Below, piece after piece: positions 1 through 7,405 of a DNA stretch of 64,000 nucleotides. Positions within the stretch are counted from its first letter, which is position 1. The number at the start of each line of letters is the position of its first letter. Below the pieces are notes generated by a model. That model was given only the letters and a program-made list of their open reading frames with translations, was not told the DNA's origin and ran no database searches. Source of the DNA: Fodinibacter sp963834965 (lineage in GTDB: Bacteria; Actinomycetota; Actinomycetes; Actinomycetales; Dermatophilaceae); the NCBI GenBank assembly GCA_963834965.1, contig CAWIEI010000019.1, forward strand, positions 186,001 to 250,000, in the 5' to 3' direction. The position numbers were made by a program, and so were the translations under genes.

Positions 1-480
1 GGAGGTCATCGCCGCGTCCGCGTCGACGTCGAGACCGAGGTCGGCCAGCATCGGGCCCAGCCGGTCGTCGAGGTCAGGGGCGCCGCTGGCCTGCCAGTGG
101 TCGAGGCGGTGCGCGAACGCGTCCTCCGCCGCGCGGGTGTGGTCGTCCTCGCCGAGGGCGGCCGCGGCCTGCTCCATCGCGGCGGTCGCCGCGGCGGCTC
201 CGGTGCGGCGGGCGACGTAGTGGCCGACGGTCTCGCCCACGATGCGCTCGTGCTCCTGCGGGAGCCAGCCGACGAAGGCGTCGGCGGGCGCGGTCGAGAC
301 CGAGCCGGCCAGCGGCTCGAGGTCACCGGCCAGGATCCGCAGCAGCGTGGTCTTGCCCGCGCCGTTCGCACCGACCACCCCCACGACGTCCCCGGGCGCC
401 ACCGTGAGGTCGAGCGACTCGAACAGGGTGCGATGGGCGTGGCCACCGGCGAGGTTCTTGACGACCAGGTCCGCACTCAT
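1..480 (-). CDS. ABC-F family ATP-binding protein, N-terminal part (runs off the window)
   Basis: Reading the minus strand from the ATG at 480 gives 160 uninterrupted codons to the window edge. The product starts MSADLVVKNLAGG and carries a Walker A motif GANGAGKTT at about residues 37-45, followed by PQEHERIVGETVGHYVARRT, which fits the first nucleotide-binding domain and the early arm region of ABC-F proteins. These are soluble duplicated ATPases that act on ribosomes, in translation regulation or antibiotic target protection, and have no membrane domain. No signature motif is visible yet because the 3' part lies outside. It could instead be another soluble ABC ATPase, but the spacing after Walker A favours ABC-F. 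Confidence 0.8.
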   Translation of the reverse strand, partial: MSADLVVKNLAGGHAHRTLFESLDLTVAPGDVVGVVGANGAGKTTLLRILAGDLEPLAGSVSTAPADAFVGWLPQEHERIVGETVGHYVARRTGAAAATAAMEQAAAALGEDDHTRAAEDAFAHRLDHWQASGAPDLDDRLGPMLADLGLDVDADAAMTS

Positions 481-540
481 CCGAGCATCGTAGGTTTCCC
501 CGGCGTCCGAGACCGAAGGGGTTTCTCGTCGGGCTGGCTG

Positions 541-710
541 CCAGGTGATGCCGGAGGCGCGGCAGGGCGCGCTCGGTGCATCACCGCGCCGGTGATCGAG
601 GCACCAGGTGATGCCGGGCGCGAGGCAGGGCGCGCACGGCGCACCACCCCACCGGTGATCGAGGCACCAAGTGATGCCAGGCGCGCGACAAGGCGCGACC
701 GACGCCGAGT
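541..710. repeat. Tandem palindromic (REP-like) repeat, 63-bp period
   Basis: Three head-to-tail copies begin at 541, 604 and 667, an exact 63-bp period; the third is cut short after about 44 bp. Each starts CCAGGTGATGCC (third copy CCAAGTGATGCC). Copy 1 contains GGTGATGC at 544-551 and its reverse complement GCATCACC at 578-585 around 26 nt rich in GCGCG. Copy 2 has a degenerate right arm GCACCACC. A further copy with the same arms and the same 26-nt spacing lies at 30574-30615. The unit can fold into a hairpin and resembles REP-type intergenic elements. No RAYT transposase is present here. Confidence 0.7.
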
Positions 711-838
711 GGCGACACGGGTCCGGGCTGCGCGTCGCCGGCAGCACCGAGGCCCTGACCATGGCCGTCACCGGACGCGCGGCCGCCCTCGACGACCTCG
801 AAGGTCCCGGCGTCGACCTGCTGGGAGCCCGGCTCTGA
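701..838 (+). pseudogene. C-terminal remnant of a maleylpyruvate isomerase (mycothiol-dependent) family gene
   Basis: A short open stretch ending at the TGA 836-838 reads LRVAGSTEALTMAVTGR, then AAALDDLEGPGVDLLGARL. The pattern (L-R-V-x-G-S, then TGR, then ALDDL) is typical of the C-terminal end of MDMPI/TIGR03083 proteins, DinB-like enzymes that use mycothiol. The roughly 200 upstream residues expected for the family are missing and the palindromic repeat abuts the fragment. This is therefore read as a gene destroyed at its 5' end, perhaps when the repeat cluster arose. It has no start codon of its own. Confidence 0.6.
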
Positions 839-908
839 CCGGGTCAGCGCCGAGCGGGCCGCGGGCCGCGCTGGAAGCCCCGGTGACCGGCATCCGAGGG
901 CTCTATCA

Positions 909-1322
909 TCACGGTGCGGGCGACACCGACGGGGGTGCGTCGTCGATGCTCAGCACGATGAGCGGGCTGTGCTCGAGCATCTCCGGCACGTCGGTGCGCC
1001 GCCACCGCGTGGCCGCCGCCTCGATGAACGGCCGGCGTTCGTCGAGGTCCGTGACGACCCGTGCCGTCGCGGGCACGTCGGCCACGACCGACTGCTTCAG
1101 GTGCACGACGACGTGCGGATCGGCGGCAACGTTGTGGATCCAGTCGCGGGTGCGGTCGGCGCGCGGCATCCCGGTGATGTAGAGCCGGCCGTCGTCATGG
1201 TGCAGGAAGATCTCGATGCGGCGCGGCTGCCCGGACCTGCGGCCGGTCGTGGTCAGGTCGATGACCTGGCTCTGGTTCAGCGCCGTCCGGGTGACGTCGT
1301 CCAACGTGCTGTTCGCGTCCAC
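909..1322 (-). CDS. Deazaflavin-dependent nitroreductase family protein (DUF385/DDN-like)
   Basis: The product of 137 residues reads from the GTG at 1322, which is preceded by AGAGGA at a good distance; upstream in-frame codons lack coding character. It contains the split-barrel pattern TTTGRRSGQPRRIEIFLHHD, then LYITGMP and the W-x-x-N motif WIHNVAADPHV, which matches the actinobacterial F420-dependent Ddn/DUF385 family. Members bind F420 or related deazaflavins and reduce quinones or nitro compounds at the membrane. Length is normal for the family. It stands alone on the minus strand. The substrate cannot be told. Confidence 0.85.
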   Translation of the reverse strand: MDANSTLDDVTRTALNQSQVIDLTTTGRRSGQPRRIEIFLHHDDGRLYITGMPRADRTRDWIHNVAADPHVVVHLKQSVVADVPATARVVTDLDERRPFIEAAATRWRRTDVPEMLEHSPLIVLSIDDAPPSVSPAP

Positions 1323-1431
1323 TGCTGGTCCTCTCGACCGGAACCGACTCCACGACCGACCGGCTCGGATGCCGCGGGCGTGCAGGAAGGGAACAGGCAC
1401 ACGCCGCGCGTTACTCCCGACGCGTCGGCGG

Positions 1432-2394
1432 TCAGTCGTCCATCGCCTCGATGCCGAGCTCGGCCAGCTCGCCCATCCGCTCGCGGAGGTGGGCGACGAG
1501 CTCGGGCGCAGGAGGCTCCCATCCGGTGACCTCCTCGACCACGCGCAGCGGCTGGGTCGTGCGGTACGACCGGGTCGGGTTGCCGGGGAAGCGCTTGTCG
1601 GTGACGTTCGGGTCGTCCTCAATGGTGCCGACCGGCTCGACCCGGTAGACCCGGGCGGGGCCTTCGCCGCGAGCCAGCTCGGCGGCCAACGGCGCGCCCT
1701 CGCTGCCGGCCGTCAGGTAGATGTGGTTGGCCGGGCGCCGCGAGCCGTAGTTCGAGCTCCAGCCGGGCGTGAGCAGGTCGCCGGCCCGCAGGTCGGCACG
1801 CGTTCCGTGGAAGAACGGGCCGGGGTCGTCGACCACCCGGGGCGGCGGCGGTGGGTCGCGCAAAAAGTTGTCGAGGCGTTGCATCAGCACGGCCACCCGG
1901 GTGCGCCCCGTCTCCGCCCGCGGGTAGCGGGTGAGCACGTCGACGAGAACCGGTGTCGCCCGGGTGGCCGCGGCCGTGATGACGTACTCGGCAACGACCG
2001 GGTCGTCGCCGCGGGCGAGTTCGGCCGCCCGGGCCGCGTGGGTGGCGGAGCCGAGGATGTGGCGCACCTGGGTCGCCTTCGCCAGCGGATGGAGGTAGGC
2101 CGCCGCGGCCGCAGCACCGGCAGCGGTGGCCGCGTGGCTGGCGGCCGGGGTGGCGGCCTCCTTCGCGGCGCGGAGTGCGTCGGCCGATGCGATGCGCTGG
2201 AGGCGTGACCGGGGCGCTCCGGCGGCGAACGTGCGCGCGGCATCCAGGGCCGCCGCGGGGCGCGGGTCGTCGGGGCACGCCTTGGTGAAGATGACCAGAG
2301 CCGGCGCCGCGCAGGCCACAGCGTACGCGGCTACCGCGCGCAGTTCGGCCATCGTCAGCTCGAAGTCCCCGGAACCCGTCGGCATCCCCGCCAT
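1432..2394 (-). CDS. arr: Rifampin ADP-ribosyltransferase (Arr) fused to an N-terminal Imm5-like domain
   Basis: The 320-residue product has two parts. Residues about 15-180 are an Ala-rich all-helical region (MAELRAVAAYAVACAAPAL onward) that resembles the Imm5-like putative immunity domain. Residues about 188-315 form a complete Arr domain: FFHGTRADLRAGDLLTPG, NHIYLT, then EDDPNVTDKRFPGNPT. H196, Y226 and D260/D261 correspond to the His-Tyr-Asp residues that bind NAD and rifamycin in Arr enzymes. Stand-alone Arr proteins are only about 140 residues, so this is a fusion. Arr transfers ADP-ribose from NAD to the ansa-chain hydroxyl of rifamycins. A short Pro run (PPPPPR, about 181-186) makes the linker. 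What the helical half does is unknown. Confidence 0.85.
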   Translation of the reverse strand: MAGMPTGSGDFELTMAELRAVAAYAVACAAPALVIFTKACPDDPRPAAALDAARTFAAGAPRSRLQRIASADALRAAKEAATPAASHAATAAGAAAAAAYLHPLAKATQVRHILGSATHAARAAELARGDDPVVAEYVITAAATRATPVLVDVLTRYPRAETGRTRVAVLMQRLDNFLRDPPPPPRVVDDPGPFFHGTRADLRAGDLLTPGWSSNYGSRRPANHIYLTAGSEGAPLAAELARGEGPARVYRVEPVGTIEDDPNVTDKRFPGNPTRSYRTTQPLRVVEEVTGWEPPAPELVAHLRERMGELAELGIEAMDD

Positions 2395-2418
2395 GGTGGC
2401 ACGCGGCGCCCGCTCCCG

Positions 2419-2700
2419 TCAGCCGGGGCCACTCCTCACGGGCCAGCCCTTCGCGGCGACGTACCAGAGCGCCGACGTCAGCACCGCACTGACGAGGAGG
2501 GCGAACAGCAACTCGCCGGCAGCCGGCAGGAACCACCCCGGTGCCCGCAGGGACCGCACCGCGAGCACCTTCACGACCAGGGCCACGCGGAAGCCCAGGG
2601 TCGTCGTGCCAACCAGGGTCGGGTCGTGCACCGTGTCGAACACCACGACGAGCACTGCGACGACGGCACCCGCACCGAACGCCGCCAGCGGGACAACCAT
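2419..2700 (-). CDS. Small integral membrane protein of unknown function
   Basis: The 93-residue product has three or four hydrophobic segments: residues about 2-21 (LAAFGAGAVVAVLVVVF), 33-47 (LGFRVALVVKVLAV) and 58-82 (GELLFALLVSAVLTSALWYV). It lies 24 bp upstream of the arr fusion on the same strand, so the two could share a transcript. I do not recognise the family and no catalytic motif is evident. Confidence 0.6.
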   Translation of the reverse strand: MVVPLAAFGAGAVVAVLVVVFDTVHDPTLVGTTTLGFRVALVVKVLAVRSLRAPGWFLPAAGELLFALLVSAVLTSALWYVAAKGWPVRSGPG

Positions 2701-2799
2701 CCCCCGGGCTGCGCGCTCCTGCCATGCGGGTCAGCATGCGCCTGACCCGGCGCGCACGGAACTCGAGAGCCGGTCGTCGTCCTCACGGCTCCACGTGTC

Positions 2800-3270
2800 T
2801 CACTCCAGGATGAGGGCGAGCTCGGTGACCTGCACCCCACGCCAGTCGACGGTCGCCGGCGGCTCGTCGACGAGCCGGAAGCCCACCTTCTCGAGCACGC
2901 GACGAGAAGCGAGGTTGGCCCCGGCGACCCGCGCGTGCAGGGGCCGCTGGGTCTCGATGGTGAGGAGCTGCCGCAGCGCCTCGGTGGCGATGCCCTGGCC
3001 CCAGCAGGCCGGGTCGATCCAGTAGGTCACCTCGCGCTCGCCGTCGATGCTGAACGCGCCGATGGTGCCGGCCAGCCGCCCGTCGTGCACCACGGCCCGG
3101 ACGAGCACCGACTCATCGGCTCGGAGCCTGCGGTGGTGGGCGTCGAAGGCCGCGCGGTTGGTGGGGTCCTCCCGGGTGAACACCGCCATGCGGTTGGCTC
3201 GCGGGTCGCTCTCCCACGCGAACACCGAGTCGAGGTCGGCATCGTCGAGGGCACGCAGGGTGGTCGTCAT
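2800..3270 (-). CDS. GNAT family N-acetyltransferase (RimJ/RimL type)
   Basis: The ATG at 3270 (MTTTLRALDDADLDSVFAWE) gives a 156-residue protein, a normal length for single-domain GNATs. Visible family features are VTYWIDPACWGQGIATEAL (beta-4 and the acetyl-CoA pyrophosphate loop, here WGQGIA) and the late motif NLASRRVLEKVGF, which is typical of the RimJ/RimL-like branch. Such enzymes transfer acetyl from acetyl-CoA to amino groups of proteins or small molecules, and this branch includes ribosomal protein and antibiotic acetylators. The substrate is not predictable. It is downstream of the secreted repeat protein but separated from it by a strong terminator hairpin. Confidence 0.85.
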   Translation of the reverse strand: MTTTLRALDDADLDSVFAWESDPRANRMAVFTREDPTNRAAFDAHHRRLRADESVLVRAVVHDGRLAGTIGAFSIDGEREVTYWIDPACWGQGIATEALRQLLTIETQRPLHARVAGANLASRRVLEKVGFRLVDEPPATVDWRGVQVTELALILE

Positions 3271-3331
3271 GGCTGACGAGGCTACGGCCGGGGGCCGACA
3301 GCCGCCGGGATGCCGGTTCGCCGCGCACGAG

Positions 3332-3392
3332 AGCCCGGGCCGCCCGTCGCCGTCGGACTTGGCAAGTCCTCCAGCGGCGGGCGGCCCGGGCT
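3332..3392 (-). terminator. Strong nested-hairpin terminator
   Basis: A perfect 15-bp inverted repeat (AGCCCGGGCCGCCCG at 3332-3346 with its complement at 3378-3392) encloses a second hairpin, GGACTTG at 3355-3361 with CAAGTCC at 3363-3369. It lies 30 bp downstream of the stop codon of the large secreted protein and before the GNAT gene. There is no U-tract, as is common in actinobacteria. It should end transcription of the repeat-protein gene. Confidence 0.75.
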
Positions 3393-3422
3393 GTGCGGTG
3401 GTCGGCGAGCCGACCTCGGTCG

Positions 3423-6341
3423 TCAGTCGTCCTTGTGTCCGCGTGTGGCGCGGGGCTTCATCTCGAACCGCACACCGTTGGATGCAGTCGCACCCTTCGG
3501 GGTCACGGTGACCAGCACCTTGTACTCGTGGGTGTACCAGCGCATCCTCAGGTGCTCGTACCGCGACGGCAGCGACACCGCGTTCGTCGCGGGAACGACG
3601 ACGACGATGCGGGTCGTGGTCCACGAGACGGCCTTCGCGCTGGCCGAGCCGAACTTCACGACGCCAGGTCGGCCGAAGCCCTTGCCAGTGATGGTCACCC
3701 GGTCGCCCACGTGTCCCTCGTACTTCGACAGGCGGTTGATGGATGCCGGGGACGGCGACGGCGGGACCGTCTCGGTGACCGTCAGCGCCACGTTGCTCGA
3801 GGTGCTGGAGGTGAACAGCGCCGCGTTGGTCGGGGTGAACACCGCGTGGTAGGAGTAGCTGCCCACGGGGATGTTCGTCAGGGACATGCCGGCCGAGCCA
3901 CCGGTCAGCGTGGCGCTACCCAGCGAGGTGGCGCCGTTGAAGAACTGCACCGTGCCCGCAGCACCCGCACCGGTGACCGTCGCGGTCAGGGTACGAGCCG
4001 CCGGGGCGGTCGCGGTGGCCGTGGCCGGCGACATCGCCAGCGCGGTGGTGGTGGTGACCTGAACCGGCGGGGCCGCGGTGACCGTGAAGGCCACGTTGCC
4101 CGAGGTGCTCGAGGTGAACAGCGCCGCGTTGGTCGGGGTGAACACCGCGTGGTACGAGTAGCTGCCCACGGGGATGTTCGTCAGGGACATGCCGGCCGAG
4201 CCACCGGTCAGCGTGGCGGTCCCGAGCGAGGTGGCGCCGTTGAAGAACTGCACGGTGCCCGCAGCACCCGCACCGGTGACGGTCGCGGTCAGCGTGCGAG
4301 CTGCCGGGGCAACCGCAGTCGCGGTGGCCGGCGACATCGCCAGGGAGGTGGTGGTGGTCACCTGAACCGGCGGGGCCGCGGTGACCGTGAAGGCCACGTT
4401 GCCCGAGGTGCTCGAGGTGAACAGCGCGGCGTTGGTCGGGGTGAACACCGCGTGGTACGAGTAGCTGCCCACGGGGATGTTCGTCAGGGACATGCCGGCC
4501 GAGCCAGCGGTCAGCGTGGCGCTACCCAGCGAGTTCGCACCGTTGAAGAACTGCACGGTGCCCGCAGCACCCGCACCGGTGACGGTCGCGGTCAGGGTAC
4601 GAGCCGCCGGGGCGGTCGCGGTGGCCGTCGCGGGCGACATCGCCAGCGCGGTGGTGGTGGTGACCTGAACCGGCGGGGCCGCGGTGACCGTGAAGGCCAC
4701 GTTGCCCGAGGTGCTCGAGGTGAACAGCGCCGCGTTGGTCGGGGTGAACACCGCGTGGTACGAGTAGCTGCCCTCAGCGATGTTGGTCAACGGCAACGAT
4801 GCCGACCCGGAAGCGACAGTGCTGGTGCCGAGTGAGGTGGCTCCGTTGAAGAACTGCACCGAACCGGCTGCGCCGGCACCGGTGACCGTAGCGGTCAGGG
4901 TGCGGGTCGCCGGAGCAACCGCGGTCGCAGTCGCGGGAGACATCGCCAGCGCGGTGGTGGTGGTGACCTGGACGGGCGGGGCCGCGGTCACGGTCAGCGC
5001 CACGTTGCCCGAGGTGCTCGAGGTGAACAGCGCGGCGTTGGTCGGGGTGAACACCGCGTGGTACGAGTAGCTGCCCACGGTGATGTTGGTCAGCGGCAAC
5101 GATGCCGACCCGGCCGCCACGGTGGCGGTCCCGAGCGAGGTGGCTCCATTGAAGAACTGCACCGTGCCGGCTGCACCGGCACCGGTGACCGTGGCGGTCA
5201 GCGTGCGAGCTGCCGGGGCAACAGCTGTGGCCGTCGCGGGGGACATCGCCAGCGCGGTGGTCGTGGTGACCTGCACCGGCGGAGCCGCGGTCACGGTCAG
5301 CGCCACGTTCCCCGAGGTGCTCGAGGTGAACAGCGCCGCGTTGGTCGGGGTGAACACCGCGTGGTACGAGTAGCTGCCCACGGTGATGTTGGTCAGCGGC
5401 AACGATGCCGACCCGGCCGACACGGTGGCGGTGCCGAGTGAGGTGGCTCCGTTGAAGAACTGCACCGTGCCGGCTGCACCGGCACCGGTGACCGTAGCGG
5501 TCAGCGTGCGAGCTGCCGGGGCAACCGCTGTGGCCGTCGCGGGCGACATCGCCAGGGAGGTCGTCGTGGTCACCTGAACCGGCGGTGCCGCGGTGACCGT
5601 GAAGGCCACGTTGCCCGAGGTGCTCGAGGTGAACGCTGCGGCGTTGGTCGGGGTGAACGTGGCGTGGTAGCTGTAGCTGCCCTCAGCGATGTTGCTCAGC
5701 GACAACGACGCCGACCCGCCCGCCACGGTGGCGGTGCCGAGCGAGGTCACACCGTTGAAGAACTGCACGGTGCCCGCAGCACCCGCACCGGTGACCGTCG
5801 CAGTCAGCGTACGAGCCGCGGGAGCAGGCGCGGTCGCCGTGGCCGGCGACATCGCCAGCGAGGTCGTGGTGGTCACCTGGACCGGCGGGGCCGGGACGGT
5901 GATGGTGTAGGTGGTGCCGCTCGCCTGGCCGTCGGGGTCAGTGAGCCCCTGGTTGGTGTAGACGTGGTAGGTGTACGTCCCCGGCGTCGCGGGCGCAGTC
6001 ATGCTCGCCGTGAAGCCCAGCTGCGACGACGTGTTGCCGGCGTAGGTCTGGCCCGTGCCCGAAGTGACCGGCACGATCGCGTAGCCGGTGTTCCCGCCCG
6101 CAGGGTTGGCCGCCAGGCCGACGGCAACCGTGTAGGTGGTGCCGGGCCCAGGGGTGGTCGTGCTCGCGGTGGCGGTCGTCGAGCCGCCTGCAGCGTGGCA
6201 GTTGGCGCAGTTCTGGACCTTGTTGGGGAAGGCGTCTGCGACGGTTGGATGGACGGTGGCCACCATTGTCACGGCTGTCAGTCCAGCTGCCAGCAAAGCG
6301 ACCTTCGAGATCTTTGCCCGTTCCAAGCCAAGCATTTTCAC
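3423..6341 (-). CDS. Secreted multi-Ig-repeat protein with a CxxCH motif and IPT/TIG domain
   Basis: The 972-residue product starts with a signal peptide (KVALLAAGLTAVTMVATV then VADA at about 34-37). Directly after it lies NCANCHAAG, with C45, C48 and H49 forming a c-type haem (CxxCH) motif. A first beta-rich domain (about 50-150) is followed by seven near-identical 101-residue Ig-like units (each opening PVQVTTTT, with GTVQFFNG and GSYSYHAVFTPTNAA), a Ser/Pro linker, an IPT/TIG-like domain (GDRVTITGKGFG, VKFGSASAKAV) and a short basic tail. No LPxTG or membrane anchor is seen, so it is probably secreted or loosely bound to the wall. The start is GTG at 6341 with GGAGG four bases upstream; an in-frame ATG at 6335 is an equally good start. 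Structural or adhesive repeats are the likely role; haem attachment is unproven. Confidence 0.85.
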   Translation of the reverse strand: MKMLGLERAKISKVALLAAGLTAVTMVATVHPTVADAFPNKVQNCANCHAAGGSTTATASTTTPGPGTTYTVAVGLAANPAGGNTGYAIVPVTSGTGQTYAGNTSSQLGFTASMTAPATPGTYTYHVYTNQGLTDPDGQASGTTYTITVPAPPVQVTTTTSLAMSPATATAPAPAARTLTATVTGAGAAGTVQFFNGVTSLGTATVAGGSASLSLSNIAEGSYSYHATFTPTNAAAFTSSTSGNVAFTVTAAPPVQVTTTTSLAMSPATATAVAPAARTLTATVTGAGAAGTVQFFNGATSLGTATVSAGSASLPLTNITVGSYSYHAVFTPTNAALFTSSTSGNVALTVTAAPPVQVTTTTALAMSPATATAVAPAARTLTATVTGAGAAGTVQFFNGATSLGTATVAAGSASLPLTNITVGSYSYHAVFTPTNAALFTSSTSGNVALTVTAAPPVQVTTTTALAMSPATATAVAPATRTLTATVTGAGAAGSVQFFNGATSLGTSTVASGSASLPLTNIAEGSYSYHAVFTPTNAALFTSSTSGNVAFTVTAAPPVQVTTTTALAMSPATATATAPAARTLTATVTGAGAAGTVQFFNGANSLGSATLTAGSAGMSLTNIPVGSYSYHAVFTPTNAALFTSSTSGNVAFTVTAAPPVQVTTTTSLAMSPATATAVAPAARTLTATVTGAGAAGTVQFFNGATSLGTATLTGGSAGMSLTNIPVGSYSYHAVFTPTNAALFTSSTSGNVAFTVTAAPPVQVTTTTALAMSPATATATAPAARTLTATVTGAGAAGTVQFFNGATSLGSATLTGGSAGMSLTNIPVGSYSYHAVFTPTNAALFTSSTSSNVALTVTETVPPSPSPASINRLSKYEGHVGDRVTITGKGFGRPGVVKFGSASAKAVSWTTTRIVVVVPATNAVSLPSRYEHLRMRWYTHEYKVLVTVTPKGATASNGVRFEMKPRATRGHKDD
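3775..5896. repeat. Seven tandem 303-bp coding repeats
   Basis: The Ig-like units of the secreted protein are also repeated at DNA level with an exact 303-bp period. The block GTGACCTGAACCGGCGG or a near copy recurs close to 4056, 4359, 4662, 4965, 5268, 5571 and 5874. Units differ mainly in one short variable patch around the central loop (TVAAGSASLPLTNI versus TLTGGSAGMSLTNI). Such identity predicts copy-number change by recombination and gene conversion between units. It also makes this spot prone to assembly collapse. Confidence 0.9.
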
Positions 6342-6872
6342 GGTTCCTCCAGGGGATTTCGACTGCGCTTGAGCCCTACGTACAGGTCCCCTGCAAACCC
6401 GGACATGCCTTGTTGCCCGACCAGCGTCTCAGGATCGTGCGGTTCCGGTATCCGTCGACGGATCCAGGAAGGGCACAGGACGGCCGCCTCGAGAGGCCGG
6501 CGGTCCCTATACCTCCGGGGGCATCCCCCCGCCGGCCGAGTTCGCCTGGGGTGCAGCCAGACCACGGGTGGGCAGTCAACGGGTCATGTTTCACTGCGGG
6601 GAACTGCAGAAACGTCGTCGACCGGCTGGAGATGACGCTTCACGGCATCGGCCCGCCCAGCTCGGGCCGCACGCCCTGTGCCCCTCCGGCGACGGATACA
6701 GCCCGGACGAACGGTCAGAGCGTCGAAGAAGTGGGTGTGACAAGCGCCACGGCCACGGCTCCGTCTGCATGCCACAGCTGCGCCGAGCTGCTCGCTGAAC
6801 GGCCTCCTCGAGGCCCGGACATGTCACCCAGGAGGGTGAACGCACGCTGCCACCACCACCGGCGAGGCCCGC
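6342..6872 (-). promoter_or_regulatory. Long upstream region of the secreted protein gene with a folded segment
   Basis: This 531-bp stretch separates the repeat protein from the TMEM175 remnant and holds no convincing gene. A 9-bp stem GGCCGGCGG at 6495-6503 with CCGCCGGCC at 6529-6537 contains an inner GGGG/CCCC hairpin (6517-6520 with 6525-6528). On the minus strand it would lie about 150-200 nt 5' of the start codon. It could be a leader RNA, or a terminator for a lost gene. It does not match any riboswitch class I can recall. Confidence 0.4.
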
Positions 6873-7371
6873 GTGCCACAGGGTCGGACGGTGCCCGACC
6901 ACCTCGCCCGCTTCGCGCTCATCGGCGGCTCGTGGATCGCGCACCGCACCACCACCGGCCTCCTGCGGGCCGTCGACGGCGGCTGGATGCAGCTGAACCT
7001 GGTGCTGTTGCTGCTGGTCTCCATGCTGCCGTTCAGCACGAACCTGATGGCCACCCACCTCAACGGCACCGACGACCGCACGGTCACCGTGCTGTTCGGC
7101 ATCAACCTCACCCTCGCTGCGGTCATGGTGTCGGTCCCTGCCGGCCGACGACCACGCCGACGCCGAGCTGATGCGGTTCGAGCGGGAGTGGCGCGGGGCG
7201 GTGTCCCTGCGGGCCCTGTCCACCGGTGTCGCGGTGTTCCTCCCGGTGCTCGCCGTCGTGGTGTTCCTGGGGGTGGCCCTGCTGCTCCTGCTCGAACCGT
7301 TGTGGCGTCTGCGCCGATCGACGGTGCGCCAGACTGGACGCGCCGGCATCGATGACGGTGGTGCTCGGTGA
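6873..7371 (+). pseudogene. Broken TMEM175-family (DUF1211) potassium channel gene
   Basis: Two adjacent frames together give the C-terminal half of a TMEM175-like protein. The first (from 6873) reads FALIGGSWIAHRTTTGLLRAV, then WMQLNLVLLLLVSMLPF, family-typical membrane helices. The second (to the TGA at 7371) continues ADDHADAELMRFEREWRGAV and a helix FLPVLAVVVFLGVALLLLLE. The switch between frames lies near 7130-7145. The N-terminal helix with the family FSD motif is absent upstream, so besides the frameshift the 5' end is lost. TMEM175-like proteins are potassium-selective channels; this copy should be dead. Confidence 0.65.
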
Positions 7372-7405
7372 CGACGGTGGTACGCCATGACGACGGAGGT
7401 ACGCG

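Noticed and set aside
3775..5896. CRISPR-like or satellite array
   Set aside because: Units are 303 bp without spacers and in one coding frame; this is a protein repeat.
3871..5910. Repeated short plus-strand frames of about 63 residues within the Ig repeats
   Set aside because: They recur exactly with the 303-bp period of the minus-strand repeats and are antisense by-products, not small genes.
6342..6600. Cyclic-di-GMP or other known riboswitch
   Set aside because: Conserved loop sequences of the known classes could not be placed in the folded segment, so only an unassigned leader is reported.
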